47,516 nt of DNA from an uncultured Bacillota bacterium (lineage in GTDB: Bacteria; Bacillota; Dehalobacteriia; UBA7702). Made by a program: the position numbers and the translations under genes. The stretch is from positions 1-47,516 of the forward strand of contig CADBQN010000044.1 in the NCBI GenBank assembly GCA_902796855.1. Reading direction: 5' to 3'. Shown here piece by piece: positions 30,771-39,391 of the stretch (within the stretch, counting starts at the first letter, position 1; every line of letters begins with the position of its first letter). The notes beneath the pieces were generated by a model, which was not told the DNA's origin, searched no databases, and worked only from the letters and a program-made list of their open reading frames with translations.

Positions 30771-32483
30771 TCAATTTGTGTTTTTGTTAAGTAAGCGCAC
30801 GACAGTGCTTTGATTGACCCCCAAAGCTTCCGCGGCCTTTCTCGTACTGCCGAAACGTCTCATGGCGCTGTGAACAAGGATGGAATCCAGCTCTTCCCTC
30901 GCGTTCTTTAAAGGGAAAATCCCGCTGCAGTAAATGCGCTGACTTGCCGACGGTTTTCCAAGGACTTCTTTGAGCAGGTCTTCATCGATCTCATTTCCTT
31001 CCGCGGAAATGACGAACCGTTCAATGACGTGCATGAGCTCACGGACATTTCCGGGCCATTCATAACGTGTCAGATCAAAAAGAACTTTTTCCGAAATGCG
31101 TTTCTCGGCGCAATGCTGCCGGTTGAATCTTTTTAGGAACAGCTGTGCCAGCGGGCGGATGTCTTCCTTGCGGCTGCGCAGCGGTTCCAGATGAATGGGC
31201 ATGGTGTTGAGGCGATAGAACAAGTCTTTGCGGAAGCGGCCCTCCTCCACCTCTTTTTTTAAATCGCGGTTGGTGGCGGCAACGACCCGCGCGTCAATGG
31301 GGATTTTTTTGATGCCGCCGATGCGCTGGATCTTCTTGTCCTGGAGAAATTCCAGCAGTTTTACCTGAAGCATCCAGGGCATTTCCCCGATTTCATCCAG
31401 GAAGATGGTGCCCTTGTCGGCGGCTTCAAGGATGCCGGTTTTTCCCTCTTTTGCCGCTCCCGAAAAGGAGCCGGGCATATATCCGAAGAGCTCCGATTCC
31501 AGCAGGTCTTTGGGGATGGAACCGCAGTTGATCTTCATCATCGGATGATCGCTGCGGCGGCTCATCGCGTGGATCATTTCGGCGGTAACTTCCTTCCCCG
31601 TTCCCGTTTCTCCCTCGATCAGGACGGTGACGTCTGTCGGAGCGATTTTTGTGATGACGCGTTTTACCTCCCGCATAGCGGGGCTCTCAAACACGTAGTT
31701 CTTTTGAGCGATCATCTGATTGTGCAGGTTTTCCACCTGCTTTTTGCTTTTTTCCAGTTCTGTTGTGATCAGGGCGTTTTCTCTCATCAGATGGTTCAGT
31801 TCCTGAACGTCTTTGGAAGTGCAGAGGACGTATTGAATCTGTTGGTCTTCATCGTAGAGCGGGGTCGCCGTGGAGACAATGTAGCGGCCGGTGTGCATTT
31901 CCGTGATCCTTTCCACTTTCTTTTTTTTCTCAAGGGCTTCCAAGGTCATGCTTTCGGGGAAAAGCCCCTGTTCCACCAAATCTTCCATATTTTGTCCCAC
32001 ACATTGATTCCAGGACAGGCCGCATATTTCCTCGCTGCGGGGGTTCATATAAAGGACGGTGCCGTTTTCATCGGTGAGAAAGATCTCTTCGTCGATGTCG
32101 TTGATGATTTTATAGTAGATATCCCGCTGTGCGCCGGAGATTTCAACTTCACTGATGAGCCAGGGGGTGTCCTGAACAAAGAGCGGCCGTCCATCGGCCC
32201 CGGTGACAAGGACAAGGTTCGCGGTCTTTAAACGGGAAGCGATGTCGATGATTTTGGCGGTGCCGCAGATTTCGGTGACACTTTCGCAGGCCGGGACTTC
32301 GGAAAGAAAAATCTGCTCCGTTTTTCGGTCGAGAAACCGCTTCATCAGCGACTGTTTTTTAAAAACCTCATGACGTTCCGATACGACGTAAGCGATGCGG
32401 TCATCGCGGATGTCCTGCCAGCTGATTCGTTTGTTTTCTTTCCAGAGAAGAATATTATTGTTGTTGAGTTCCGCCAGCAGCAT
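30771..32483 (-). CDS. Sigma-54-dependent activator with PAS and TyrR-type HTH
   Basis: A 570-residue enhancer-binding protein. An N-terminal region of unrecognised type (1-125) is followed by a PAS domain (about 135-250, IFLTDENGTVLYMNPRSEEICG), a coiled-coil linker, the AAA+ domain (Walker A GETGTGKE, Walker B IFLDEIGE, WPGNVRELMH) and a TyrR-type C-terminal HTH (STRKAAEALGVNQSTVVRLL). The sigma-54 contact loop reads GSFSGA instead of GAFTGA. The ATG at 32483 follows AAAGGGGGAAAGG. It is transcribed towards mtbB, with a hairpin and repeated heptamers between them, and most likely activates mtbB in response to dimethylamine or a related signal. Confidence 0.9.
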   Translation of the reverse strand: MLLAELNNNNILLWKENKRISWQDIRDDRIAYVVSERHEVFKKQSLMKRFLDRKTEQIFLSEVPACESVTEICGTAKIIDIASRLKTANLVLVTGADGRPLFVQDTPWLISEVEISGAQRDIYYKIINDIDEEIFLTDENGTVLYMNPRSEEICGLSWNQCVGQNMEDLVEQGLFPESMTLEALEKKKKVERITEMHTGRYIVSTATPLYDEDQQIQYVLCTSKDVQELNHLMRENALITTELEKSKKQVENLHNQMIAQKNYVFESPAMREVKRVITKIAPTDVTVLIEGETGTGKEVTAEMIHAMSRRSDHPMMKINCGSIPKDLLESELFGYMPGSFSGAAKEGKTGILEAADKGTIFLDEIGEMPWMLQVKLLEFLQDKKIQRIGGIKKIPIDARVVAATNRDLKKEVEEGRFRKDLFYRLNTMPIHLEPLRSRKEDIRPLAQLFLKRFNRQHCAEKRISEKVLFDLTRYEWPGNVRELMHVIERFVISAEGNEIDEDLLKEVLGKPSASQRIYCSGIFPLKNAREELDSILVHSAMRRFGSTRKAAEALGVNQSTVVRLLNKNTN

Positions 32484-32544
32484 GACCTTTCCCCCTTTCT
32501 CTTTTCTTAAAAAAACCGGTAGATGTTTTTCGCTTCTTATTCTC

Positions 32545-32573
32545 ATTGTACTTATATGATTCCCTTTTTTCAA
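32545..32573 (-). promoter_or_regulatory. Promoter of the TyrR-type activator
   Basis: Minus strand TTGAAA, 17-bp spacer, TACAAT, 62 bp before the ATG. Confidence 0.65.
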
Positions 32574-32590
32574 GTGAATTTCCCATGACG

Positions 32591-32627
32591 AAAACGGTTC
32601 GAGTCCGGCTATGCCGTTCCTCGAACC
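32591..32627 (-). terminator. Terminator of the nifS-nifU operon
   Basis: GGTTCGAG (32596-32603) pairs with CTCGAACC (32620-32627), with inner CGGC/GCCG. On the minus strand it is followed by GTTTTCGT. Confidence 0.65.
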
Positions 32628-32658
32628 GCTTCTCATTCACCTGTTCAAAAGGGCAGGA

Positions 32659-33096
32659 TTATTCTCCCGTTTCGCAGTGGGCGCAGCTGGGCTCCGCCGG
32701 GAAATCCGCCGCGTCATAGGGGATGCCGTTCCTGTCGTAGTAGTCTTTGAGCGCGGCTTTGATGGCTTCTTCCGCCAAAACGCTGCAATGCATCTTGATG
32801 GGGGGCAGGCCGTCCAACGCTTCGGCGACGGCCTTGTTGGTCAGGGCCAGCGCTTCGGAAACGGGTTTTCCTTTGATGAGTTCCGTCGCCATGGAACTGG
32901 ACGCGATGGCGCTGCCGCAGCCAAAGGTTTCGAACTTTACGTCTTTGATGGTGTCGTCCTCGATTTTGAGGTAGATCTTCATGATATCGCCGCACTTGGC
33001 GTTCCCCACCTCGCCGACGCCGTCGGCGTTCTCAATGACGCCGACGTTGCGGGGAGAACGGAAATGATCCATCACTTTTTCGCTGTATAATGCCAT
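32659..33096 (-). CDS. nifU: Fe-S cluster assembly scaffold NifU/IscU
   Basis: A 145-residue scaffold. The three cluster-binding cysteines are visible: C35 (NAKCGD, with D37), C60 (GCGSAIASS) and C104 (HCSVLAEEA). The C-terminal tail CAHCETGE adds two cysteines that are not part of the standard scaffold site. It follows the cysteine desulfurase by 14 bp, the usual NifS-NifU pair in anaerobes that lack a full Isc system. It would supply clusters to the many Fe-S enzymes in this genome. Start ATG with GAGGTG upstream. Confidence 0.94.
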   Translation of the reverse strand: MALYSEKVMDHFRSPRNVGVIENADGVGEVGNAKCGDIMKIYLKIEDDTIKDVKFETFGCGSAIASSSMATELIKGKPVSEALALTNKAVAEALDGLPPIKMHCSVLAEEAIKAALKDYYDRNGIPYDAADFPAEPSCAHCETGE

Positions 33097-33110
33097 TTTA
33101 TTTCACCTCG

Positions 33111-34298
33111 TCAGATTATATAATCGCGTTTGCCGTTCCGCAGATCCCGCCACACCGGCGACATGGCGCGGAGTGATGCGACGACGTCGGTCACGGCGTC
33201 GATGATGTAGTCGGCTTCCTCTTTCGTGGTGTTGTGGTCGATGGTGAGCCGCAGGGAGCCGTGGGCCACCTCGTGGGGGCGGCCGATGGCCAGCAGGACA
33301 TGGCTGGGGTCGAGGGAACCGGAGGTGCAGGCGCTGCCGGAGGAGGCGCAGACGCCTTTGTCGTCCAAAAGCAGCAGCAGGGATTCCCCTTCGATGCCCT
33401 CAAAGCAGAAGCTGACGTTGCCGGGGAGGCGGTGTTCGGCGTCGCCGTTCAGGGCGGCGTGGGGGATTTTGCCGATGCCGGCGATGAGCCTGTCCCGGAG
33501 GGCCGCGGTCTTCGCGGCGTTTTCCTCGATGTGGGCGGCGGCTTCTTCCAGGGCGGCGGCCATGCCCATGATGGCGGGGATGTTTTCCGTCCCGGCCCGT
33601 TTGCCCCGTTCCTGGGCGCCGCCGTGGATCAGGTTCGTCAGGCGGATGCCCCTGCGGGCATAGAGGACGCCGATGCCCTTCGGCCCATGGAACTTGTGGG
33701 CGGAGAGGGAGAGCATGTCGATGTTTTCTCTTTGGACGTCGATGTACAGATGCCCCGCGGCCTGGACGGCGTCGGTGTGGAAGACCACACCCTTTTCCCG
33801 GCAGACGGCGCCGATTTCGGCGATGGGCTGAACGGTGCCGATCTCGTTGTTGGCGTACATCACGGTGACGAGGCAGGTCTCGTCGGTGATGGTCTCCCTC
33901 ACCTGTTCCGCCGTGATGAGACCGTCACCGTGAACGTCGAGATAGGTGACGTCGAACCCTTCCTTTTCCAGCTCCTTCAGGGTGTGGAGGACGGCGTGGT
34001 GCTCAAAGGCGGTGGAAATGATGTGTTTTTTCCCGCCGCGTTCCCCGAGGCGGGCGGCGGAGACGATGGCCTGATTATCGGCTTCGCTGCCGCCGGAAGT
34101 AAAATAGATCTCCGCTTCCGCGCAGTTGAGGACGGCGGCGATTCGCCGCCGCGCGTCGGTAAGGGCTTCTTTGGCGATCTGACCGACGGTGTGGAGAGAA
34201 GAGGGGTTGCCGTAGATATCGTCAAAATAGGGCATCATCGCCGCTTTCGCCGTGGGGCTCAGTGACGTTGTCGCGGCGTTGTCCGCGTAAATTCGCAT
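33111..34298 (-). CDS. nifS: Cysteine desulfurase NifS/IscS
   Basis: A 395-residue PLP enzyme that removes sulfur from cysteine for cluster assembly. Motifs are YADNAATTSLSP at the start, TSGGSEADNQAI, the PLP lysine in SLSAHKFHGPKG, and the catalytic cysteine loop SSGSACTSGSLDPSHVL. I chose ATG 34298 because AAAAAGGAAG lies about nine bases upstream; a GTG three codons earlier is in frame. It heads a two-gene operon with nifU. The promoter region carries a palindrome over the -10, so an Rrf2-type (IscR-like) repressor is likely, though no such gene is in the window. Confidence 0.94.
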   Translation of the reverse strand: MRIYADNAATTSLSPTAKAAMMPYFDDIYGNPSSLHTVGQIAKEALTDARRRIAAVLNCAEAEIYFTSGGSEADNQAIVSAARLGERGGKKHIISTAFEHHAVLHTLKELEKEGFDVTYLDVHGDGLITAEQVRETITDETCLVTVMYANNEIGTVQPIAEIGAVCREKGVVFHTDAVQAAGHLYIDVQRENIDMLSLSAHKFHGPKGIGVLYARRGIRLTNLIHGGAQERGKRAGTENIPAIMGMAAALEEAAAHIEENAAKTAALRDRLIAGIGKIPHAALNGDAEHRLPGNVSFCFEGIEGESLLLLLDDKGVCASSGSACTSGSLDPSHVLLAIGRPHEVAHGSLRLTIDHNTTKEEADYIIDAVTDVVASLRAMSPVWRDLRNGKRDYII

Positions 34299-34362
34299 AG
34301 TGTTCACTTCCTTTTTTGCCGCGGCGGTGCTTTCCCTCGCCGCGTTTTAAACCCATTTGAAT

Positions 34363-34405
34363 AGTAGGTTATATACAGTATAATCCTACTTAATTGGTTT
34401 GTCAA
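34363..34405 (-). promoter_or_regulatory. nifS promoter with overlapping palindrome
   Basis: Minus strand TTGACA (34405-34400), 17-bp spacer, TATACT (34382-34377). AGTAGG (34363-34368) and CCTACT (34385-34390) form a dyad that straddles the -10, as expected of an Rrf2/IscR-type operator. Confidence 0.7.
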
Positions 34406-34502
34406 TAGCCCGGTGGGAACGAGGATAAAATCTTACTATTTTGGAAAAAAATACCGCTTTGCCCTCTTAGGGAGGGAAACGGCTTTCGCCGCCGTTTCGC
34501 CC

Positions 34503-34532
34503 TTGACAAGGCGAGGTTTGTCTCGGTATACT
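34503..34532 (+). promoter_or_regulatory. Promoter of the DUF853 ATPase gene
   Basis: TTGACA (34503-34508), 18-bp spacer, TATACT (34527-34532), 75 bp before the ATG. The remainder of the 34308-34607 gap holds the divergent nifS promoter and no gene. Confidence 0.7.
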
Positions 34533-34607
34533 ATAAATAATGAAGGAAGAGACACGGCGCGGCCCTCCCGCCGCCGCGTCTCGGCAAAGCGAAAGGAGCG
34601 ATATGAT

Positions 34608-36269
34608 ATGCTGAAGGATGGAACAATCTGGGTCGCCAACGACGGAGAGGGCGCGCCCCTGACGATACGGCCGGAGATGGCGAACCGCCACGGTCTGATT
34701 ACCGGCGCCACCGGGACAGGGAAAACAGTGACGGTGAAAGTGCTGGCGGAGTCTTTCAGCGATCTGGGCGTGCCGGTCTTTTTGGCCGACGTCAAAGGTG
34801 ACCTCGCCGGTATGATCCGCCCCGGTGCGGACAGCGAGGATATGCGGGCCCGGATCAGCCGCTTCGGCCTGGAAGAGGACTTTTCCTATCAGTCGTTCCC
34901 CGCTTCCTTCTGGGATATTTACGGCGTCAGCGGCATCCAGCTCCGAACGACGGTTTCCGAAATCGGTCCGTTGCTGCTCAGCCGCGTCCTCGATCTGAAT
35001 GATCTGCAGAGCGACATTCTCTCCATCATCTTCAAAATCGCCGACGATCAGCAGCTTCTGCTGGTGGACACGAAGGATCTTAAAGCGATGCTCCATTACG
35101 TCGATGAGAACAGGGAGGAATTCGCCCCGGCCTACGGGAAGATCAGCCCCGCTTCCATCGGCGCCATCACCAGGGCGCTGGTGGCGCTGGAGACCGCCGG
35201 CGGCGACATCTTTTTTGGGGAACCGGCCCTGAACATCGCCGATTGGCTCACGACCGACGCCGAGGGCAAGGGGATGATCCACATCCTCGACAGCGGCAGT
35301 CTCATCAACAACCCCCGTCTCTACTCGACGTTTTTGCTCTGGCTGATGTCGGAGCTCTTTGAGACCCTGCCGGAAGTCGGCGATCTCGCCAAGCCGAAGA
35401 TGGTCTTTTTCTTTGACGAGGCGCACCTGCTCTTTAACGACGCGCCGAAACCGCTGCTGGATAAGATCGAACAGGTGGTGAAGCTGATCCGCTCCAAGGG
35501 CGTCGGCGTCTATTTCTGCACCCAGAACCCAAAGGACATCCCCGACGGCGTTTTGGCGCAGCTGGGCAACAAGGTCCAGCACGCCCTCAGGGCCTATACC
35601 CCGGCGGAGCAGAAGGCCATCCGCGCCGCGGCGGAATCCTTCCGCCCCAATCCGGATTTCGACACCTTTGAGGCCATCACGACGCTGGGCACCGGGGAGG
35701 CCGTCGTCTCCTTCCTCGATGAGGAGGGGATTCCTTCCGTCGCGGAAAAGGGCTTTATCCTGCCGCCGCGGAGCCTGATGGGCTCCGTCGACGAAAGCGC
35801 CAGGGATACGGCGGTGAAATCCTCCCTGGCTTACAGCAAATACGCCGTGGCCTATGATCCCGATTCGGCCTATGATTTCCTGGAACGGAAGGGCCTTGCC
35901 GACCGCGAGGCCGCCGAAGCCGCCGCCGCCGAGGCGGAACGGCTGAAAGCCGAGGAAAAAGCCGCCAAAGAGGCGGAAAAAGAAGCGGCGAGAGCGGCGA
36001 AGGAAGAGGAAAAGGCCGCCGTCGCCGCCGCCAAAGCCGAAGAGCGGGAAGCGGCCAAAGCCGCCGCTGCCGCCGCCAAGGCCGAGGAAAAAGCGCGGAA
36101 ACAGAAGGAAAGAGCCGTGAAACAGGTCGGCAATTCCGTCGCCGGCACCGTCGGCCGGGAAGTCGGCAAGCAGTTCGGCAAACAGTTCGGTTCCTTCGGC
36201 AAGACCCTCGGCGGCAACGTCGGTGCCAGCATCGGCCGGGGGCTGCTGAGCACCCTCTTTAAACGCTGA
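34608..36269 (+). CDS. HerA/YjgR-like ATPase (DUF853)
   Basis: A 553-residue P-loop ATPase. Walker A is GATGTGKT (33-40), Walker B is MVFFFDEAHLLF, and FCTQNPKDIPDGVLAQLGNKVQHALRAYTP-type residues form the sensor and arginine-finger region of the HerA/FtsK superfamily. A long Ala/Glu/Lys-rich coiled-coil segment (about 425-505) and a Gly/Lys-rich tail follow, as in E. coli YjgR. The ATG at 34608 follows GAAAGGAGCG. The physiological role of this family is not settled; a DNA or macromolecule translocase is likely. It is transcribed alone, with a weak hairpin (36268-36282) after the stop. Confidence 0.9.
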   Translation: MLKDGTIWVANDGEGAPLTIRPEMANRHGLITGATGTGKTVTVKVLAESFSDLGVPVFLADVKGDLAGMIRPGADSEDMRARISRFGLEEDFSYQSFPASFWDIYGVSGIQLRTTVSEIGPLLLSRVLDLNDLQSDILSIIFKIADDQQLLLVDTKDLKAMLHYVDENREEFAPAYGKISPASIGAITRALVALETAGGDIFFGEPALNIADWLTTDAEGKGMIHILDSGSLINNPRLYSTFLLWLMSELFETLPEVGDLAKPKMVFFFDEAHLLFNDAPKPLLDKIEQVVKLIRSKGVGVYFCTQNPKDIPDGVLAQLGNKVQHALRAYTPAEQKAIRAAAESFRPNPDFDTFEAITTLGTGEAVVSFLDEEGIPSVAEKGFILPPRSLMGSVDESARDTAVKSSLAYSKYAVAYDPDSAYDFLERKGLADREAAEAAAAEAERLKAEEKAAKEAEKEAARAAKEEEKAAVAAAKAEEREAAKAAAAAAKAEEKARKQKERAVKQVGNSVAGTVGREVGKQFGKQFGSFGKTLGGNVGASIGRGLLSTLFKR

Positions 36270-36309
36270 GCGGCGTTCGCTCTTTCGCGCTCAAAGCCGT
36301 GAAATAAAA

Positions 36310-36390
36310 AAAACCTCACTTCGTTTTTCAAAAAAAGGCCGCATAGTCCCAGTGTTTCGGGGCAAGCTAAGAAAAACAAAGTGAGGTTTT
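36310..36390 (+). promoter_or_regulatory. Leader stem that masks the Shine-Dalgarno of the Mn-catalase gene
   Basis: AAAACCTCACTT and GTTTTTC (36310-36321, 36323-36329) pair with GAAAAAC and AAGTGAGGTTTT (36371-36377, 36379-36390): 19 of 20 positions. The loop is 41 nt. The ribosome site AGTGAGG (36380-36386), eight bases before the ATG, lies wholly in the right arm. It could also act as a terminator for the upstream gene, since TTTT ends the arm. Confidence 0.6.
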
Positions 36391-36394
36391 GCTT

Positions 36395-37063
36395 ATGTTC
36401 AAACACGAAAAAAAGATGCTCCGTCCCGTCGCCGTTGAACGGCCCAATCCGCAGTATGCCGCTTTGCTCCAGGAACAGCTCGGCGGCTGCAACGGGGAGC
36501 TGAAAGCCGCCATGCAGTATATGTCCCAGAGCTTTCGGGTCAAAGACCCCGAAATTAAGGATCTCTTCATGGACGTCGCCGCCGAGGAGCTCTGCCACAT
36601 GGAAATGATCGGTGAGACCATCTCCCTGCTGAACGGTCACGATGTCAACGCCTATTCCGTTCCCGCCGGGGAAATCCAGACCCACGTCGTTCTCGGCCTC
36701 AACCCCGGCCTCGTCAACGCCTCGGGCTATTCCTGGACCGCCGATTACGTCACCGTCACCGGCGATCTCTGCGCCGATCTCCTCGCCGACATCGCTTCGG
36801 AACAGCGGGCGAAGGTCGTCTATGAGTATCTCTACCGCCAGATCGGCGATAAAAAAGTCCGGGAGACCATTGATTTCCTGCTCAACCGTGAGGAAGCCCA
36901 CAACGCCATGTTCCGCGAGGCCTTTAACAAGGTGAGCGATACCGGTTCCAACCTCGATTTCGGCACCACCGAGGCCGCCAAATCCTATTTCAACCTTTCG
37001 GACCCTTCGCCGGCGGGAACACCGTTCCCAAAGGAACCGGTCGCGCCGGGAAGTTTTCGCTGA
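36395..37063 (+). CDS. Manganese catalase / CotJC family protein
   Basis: A 222-residue ferritin-like protein. The dimanganese ligands are probably in LGGCNGELKAAMQY, EELCHMEMIGE and REEAHNAMF. It resembles manganese catalases and the spore-coat protein CotJC but is a little longer than CotJC because of a Pro-rich C-terminal tail. It should break down hydrogen peroxide, which suits an anaerobe. The ATG at 36395 uses an AGTGAGG site buried in a long stem. It is followed after 11 bp by a small helical protein gene in the same transcript. Confidence 0.9.
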   Translation: MFKHEKKMLRPVAVERPNPQYAALLQEQLGGCNGELKAAMQYMSQSFRVKDPEIKDLFMDVAAEELCHMEMIGETISLLNGHDVNAYSVPAGEIQTHVVLGLNPGLVNASGYSWTADYVTVTGDLCADLLADIASEQRAKVVYEYLYRQIGDKKVRETIDFLLNREEAHNAMFREAFNKVSDTGSNLDFGTTEAAKSYFNLSDPSPAGTPFPKEPVAPGSFR

Positions 37064-37074
37064 AGGAGCGGCTT

Positions 37075-37509
37075 ATGATCGAAGAAGATACCATCAAACT
37101 GCTCCGTGAGTGCGACGCCGGCATCAAAATGGGTCAGGACGCCATCAACGAGGTCATCGACCGGGTGAAGTCGAAAGACCTCGCCGCCAGTCTGCGCCAT
37201 TGCCGCGTGGAACACGGTATGCTGGAAAAGGAAATCCAAACGCTCCTCAACCGCTGCCACGACGAGGGCAAAGAACCGGCGCTGATGGCGCTGGGCATGT
37301 CCTGGCTGAAAACGAACGTAAAGATGATGGCCGATCCTTCCGACGCCACCATCGCCGACGTGATGACCGACGGCTGCAACATGGGCGTCAAATCGCTGTT
37401 CCGCTATCTGAACCAATACAAAGCCGCCGGCGAGGAAGTGAAAAACATCGCCAAACGATTGATTTCCATGGAGGAAAACCTGGCGGCGGCCATGCGCCCC
37501 TATCTGTAA
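37075..37509 (+). CDS. Small helical protein, possible four-helix bundle (DUF2383-like)
   Basis: A 144-residue, wholly helical protein of no family I can name with certainty. Charged and hydrophobic residues alternate as in a ferritin-like four-helix bundle (helices at about 3-28, 35-65, 72-85, 100-135), and acid/His pairs (CRVEHGMLEKE, NRCHDEGKE) could bind metal. It begins 11 bp after the manganese-catalase gene, with AAGGAGC before the ATG, so both are made together and may act on oxidative stress. A good terminator follows. Confidence 0.7.
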   Translation: MIEEDTIKLLRECDAGIKMGQDAINEVIDRVKSKDLAASLRHCRVEHGMLEKEIQTLLNRCHDEGKEPALMALGMSWLKTNVKMMADPSDATIADVMTDGCNMGVKSLFRYLNQYKAAGEEVKNIAKRLISMEENLAAAMRPYL

Positions 37510-37528
37510 GCCCGAAAATTGTTTCATC

Positions 37529-37552
37529 AAACCCCGCTTTCGGCGGGGTTTT
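37529..37552 (+). terminator. Terminator of the Mn-catalase operon
   Basis: AAACCCCGC (37529-37537) pairs with GCGGGGTTT (37543-37551), then TTCC. Confidence 0.8.
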
Positions 37553-37610
37553 CCTTTGCTTTTCCTTCGTCCCCTCCGCGTCGTTTTCATGAAAAAAGGC
37601 CGCTTTTTCA

Positions 37611-37639
37611 TTGCAAACCGAAGGAAAAAATGGTAAACT
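37611..37639 (+). promoter_or_regulatory. Promoter of the second XRE membrane regulator
   Basis: TTGCAA (37611-37616), 17-bp spacer, TAAACT (37634-37639), 73 bp before the ATG. Confidence 0.6.
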
Positions 37640-37712
37640 ATGGTCAGGGAAATACAGTGTCCGTCCTTTGGCTGAGGAATACGGCACTTCCTTACATCGC
37701 GGAGGAAATTCT

Positions 37713-38291
37713 ATGGATGAGCTGAAACGTATCGTGGCGGATCATCTGATCCGTTTGCGGCAAGAGGCCCAAATGACCCAGGCGGAGCTGGGCGAAAAAC
37801 TGAATTATTCCGATAAAACGGTCTCCAAATGGGAGCGGGGCGAGTCCCTCCCCGACGTTTTTGTCTTAAAGCAGATCGCCGCCATGTTCCATGTGACCGT
37901 GGATATGCTGCTAACGCCCTATGAGGAATGGACGCTGCCGATGGAGCTGGGAGTGAAGGACCGTTCCTACAGCAGCAATATGATCATGCTGGTGGCGCTC
38001 GTCAGCTCCTGGACGCTGGCGCTTCTCATCTTTGTCCTGCTCTGGCTCTGCGACATCCTCTTTCCGATGATCTTCGCGCTGATGCTGCCGGTCTCCTTTG
38101 TCATCGTCCTGGTCATGAATTCCCTCTGGAACCGAGGGCGGTATAATTATTGGATCATTTCCGGTCTCGTCCTCAGTGTCTTTTTGATGATCTATCTTCT
38201 GATGTGGAAAACCCATCCCTGGCAACTGTTGCTCGTCGCCGTTCCGGCGGAAATCGTTGTTTGGCTCAGTTTTCACATTAAACGCCGTTAG
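37713..38291 (+). CDS. XRE-family HTH regulator with four predicted membrane helices
   Basis: A 192-residue protein. The N-terminal Cro/CI-type HTH (ADHLIRLRQEAQMTQAELGEKL then YSDKTVSKWERGESLPD) is followed by hydrophobic segments at about 90-113, 115-133, 142-160 and 165-185. This domain pair is common in Clostridia and Bacilli, as a membrane-linked regulator of unknown signal. The ATG follows GGAGGAA. It ends in TAG, one of two such stops in the window. A T-rich terminator lies at 38329-38362. Confidence 0.87.
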   Translation: MDELKRIVADHLIRLRQEAQMTQAELGEKLNYSDKTVSKWERGESLPDVFVLKQIAAMFHVTVDMLLTPYEEWTLPMELGVKDRSYSSNMIMLVALVSSWTLALLIFVLLWLCDILFPMIFALMLPVSFVIVLVMNSLWNRGRYNYWIISGLVLSVFLMIYLLMWKTHPWQLLLVAVPAEIVVWLSFHIKRR

Positions 38292-38328
38292 CTGGCGGTT
38301 CTCCGTTTTGTAGAGAAGATTTCAGCGG

Positions 38329-38362
38329 GGTAGAATCCTTTTTTGGGGATTCTACCTTTTTT
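38329..38362 (+). terminator. Terminator after the XRE regulator
   Basis: GGTAGAATCC (38329-38338) pairs with GGATTCTACC (38347-38356), followed by six Ts. Confidence 0.8.
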
Positions 38363-38398
38363 ACGCTGTTTTGGAGAGCGCGAAAACCTTTGAGTTCC

Positions 38399-38427
38399 TT
38401 GCCTTTCCGCCGGGAATACGATAAAAT
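38399..38427 (+). promoter_or_regulatory. Promoter of the DegV gene
   Basis: TTGCCT (38399-38404), 17-bp spacer, TAAAAT (38422-38427), 54 bp before the ATG. Confidence 0.6.
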
Positions 38428-38481
38428 GAAGGTGAATGAAACAAAGTGTACTTTTCCCGCGACGTTTTTTTGGAGGATCGT

Positions 38482-39366
38482 ATGAATGATTATGTTTTGA
38501 GTTGCTGCTCTACCGTAGATCTCCCCGCCGCCCAGCTGGAACAAAGGAATATTTCGTTTGTCTGCTATCACTATACCCTCGACGGCGTGGAATACCCCGA
38601 TGACCTCGGCAAAACGATGAATCTCGCCGAATTCTATCAGCGTCTGATCGCCGGCGCCGACGCGACGACTTCCCAGGTCAGCGTCGGTCAGTTCTGCGAT
38701 TATTTTGAGTCATTCCTCAAAGAGGGCCGCGATATTCTCCACATCAGCTTATCCTCGGGGATCTCCGGCACCTACACCTCGGCCTGCAGCGCTGCGGAAA
38801 TGATGCGCGCCCGTTATCCCGAACGCGTCATTGAGGTGGTGGATTCTCTCTGCGCCTCTTCCGGCTACGGCCTCTTTATGGACGGCGCCGCCGACAAACG
38901 GGACGAGGGGCTGTCTCTGGAAGAGCTCCGGCAGTGGGCCGAGGAGCACAAGACCGAAGTGCATCACTGGTTCTTTTCTTCGGATCTTCACTGGTACGTC
39001 AAAGGCGGCCGCGTCTCCGCCCCGGCGGGGATGATCGGCGGCATTCTCGGTATCTGCCCCGTTCTCCACGTGGATGATGAGGGGAAACTTTGCCCCATGG
39101 CCAAAGTGCGGACGAAAAAACGGGCGATGAAGGCGATGCTGGACCGCATGAAGGCAGAAGCCGTCGATACCCTGGGGTACAGCGGCAAGAGCTATCTCTG
39201 CAATTCCTATTGCCTTGACGACGCCAAGGAAATGGCGGCCATGGTGGAAGAGGCCTTCCCCCGGCTCGACGGCGCCGTTCAGATCTGCGATATCGGCACG
39301 GTCATCGGCAGCCACACCGGTCCCGGAACCATCGCCCTGTTTTTCTGGGGCGGCAAAAAACGCTGA
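38482..39366 (+). CDS. DegV family fatty-acid-binding protein
   Basis: A 294-residue DegV-fold protein. Family motifs are SCCSTVDLPA at the start, TTSQVSVGQFCDYFE, ISLSSGISGTYTSA in the lipid-binding cleft, DSLCASSGYG and the C-terminal IGTVIGSHTGPGTIALFF. DegV proteins bind a fatty acid and in Firmicutes pass it to fatty-acid kinase for phospholipid synthesis. The start follows TGGAGGAT. It stands alone between its own promoter and a terminator. Confidence 0.92.
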   Translation: MNDYVLSCCSTVDLPAAQLEQRNISFVCYHYTLDGVEYPDDLGKTMNLAEFYQRLIAGADATTSQVSVGQFCDYFESFLKEGRDILHISLSSGISGTYTSACSAAEMMRARYPERVIEVVDSLCASSGYGLFMDGAADKRDEGLSLEELRQWAEEHKTEVHHWFFSSDLHWYVKGGRVSAPAGMIGGILGICPVLHVDDEGKLCPMAKVRTKKRAMKAMLDRMKAEAVDTLGYSGKSYLCNSYCLDDAKEMAAMVEEAFPRLDGAVQICDIGTVIGSHTGPGTIALFFWGGKKR

Positions 39367-39391
39367 ACAGCGGTTTTATCCAAGCAAACGC

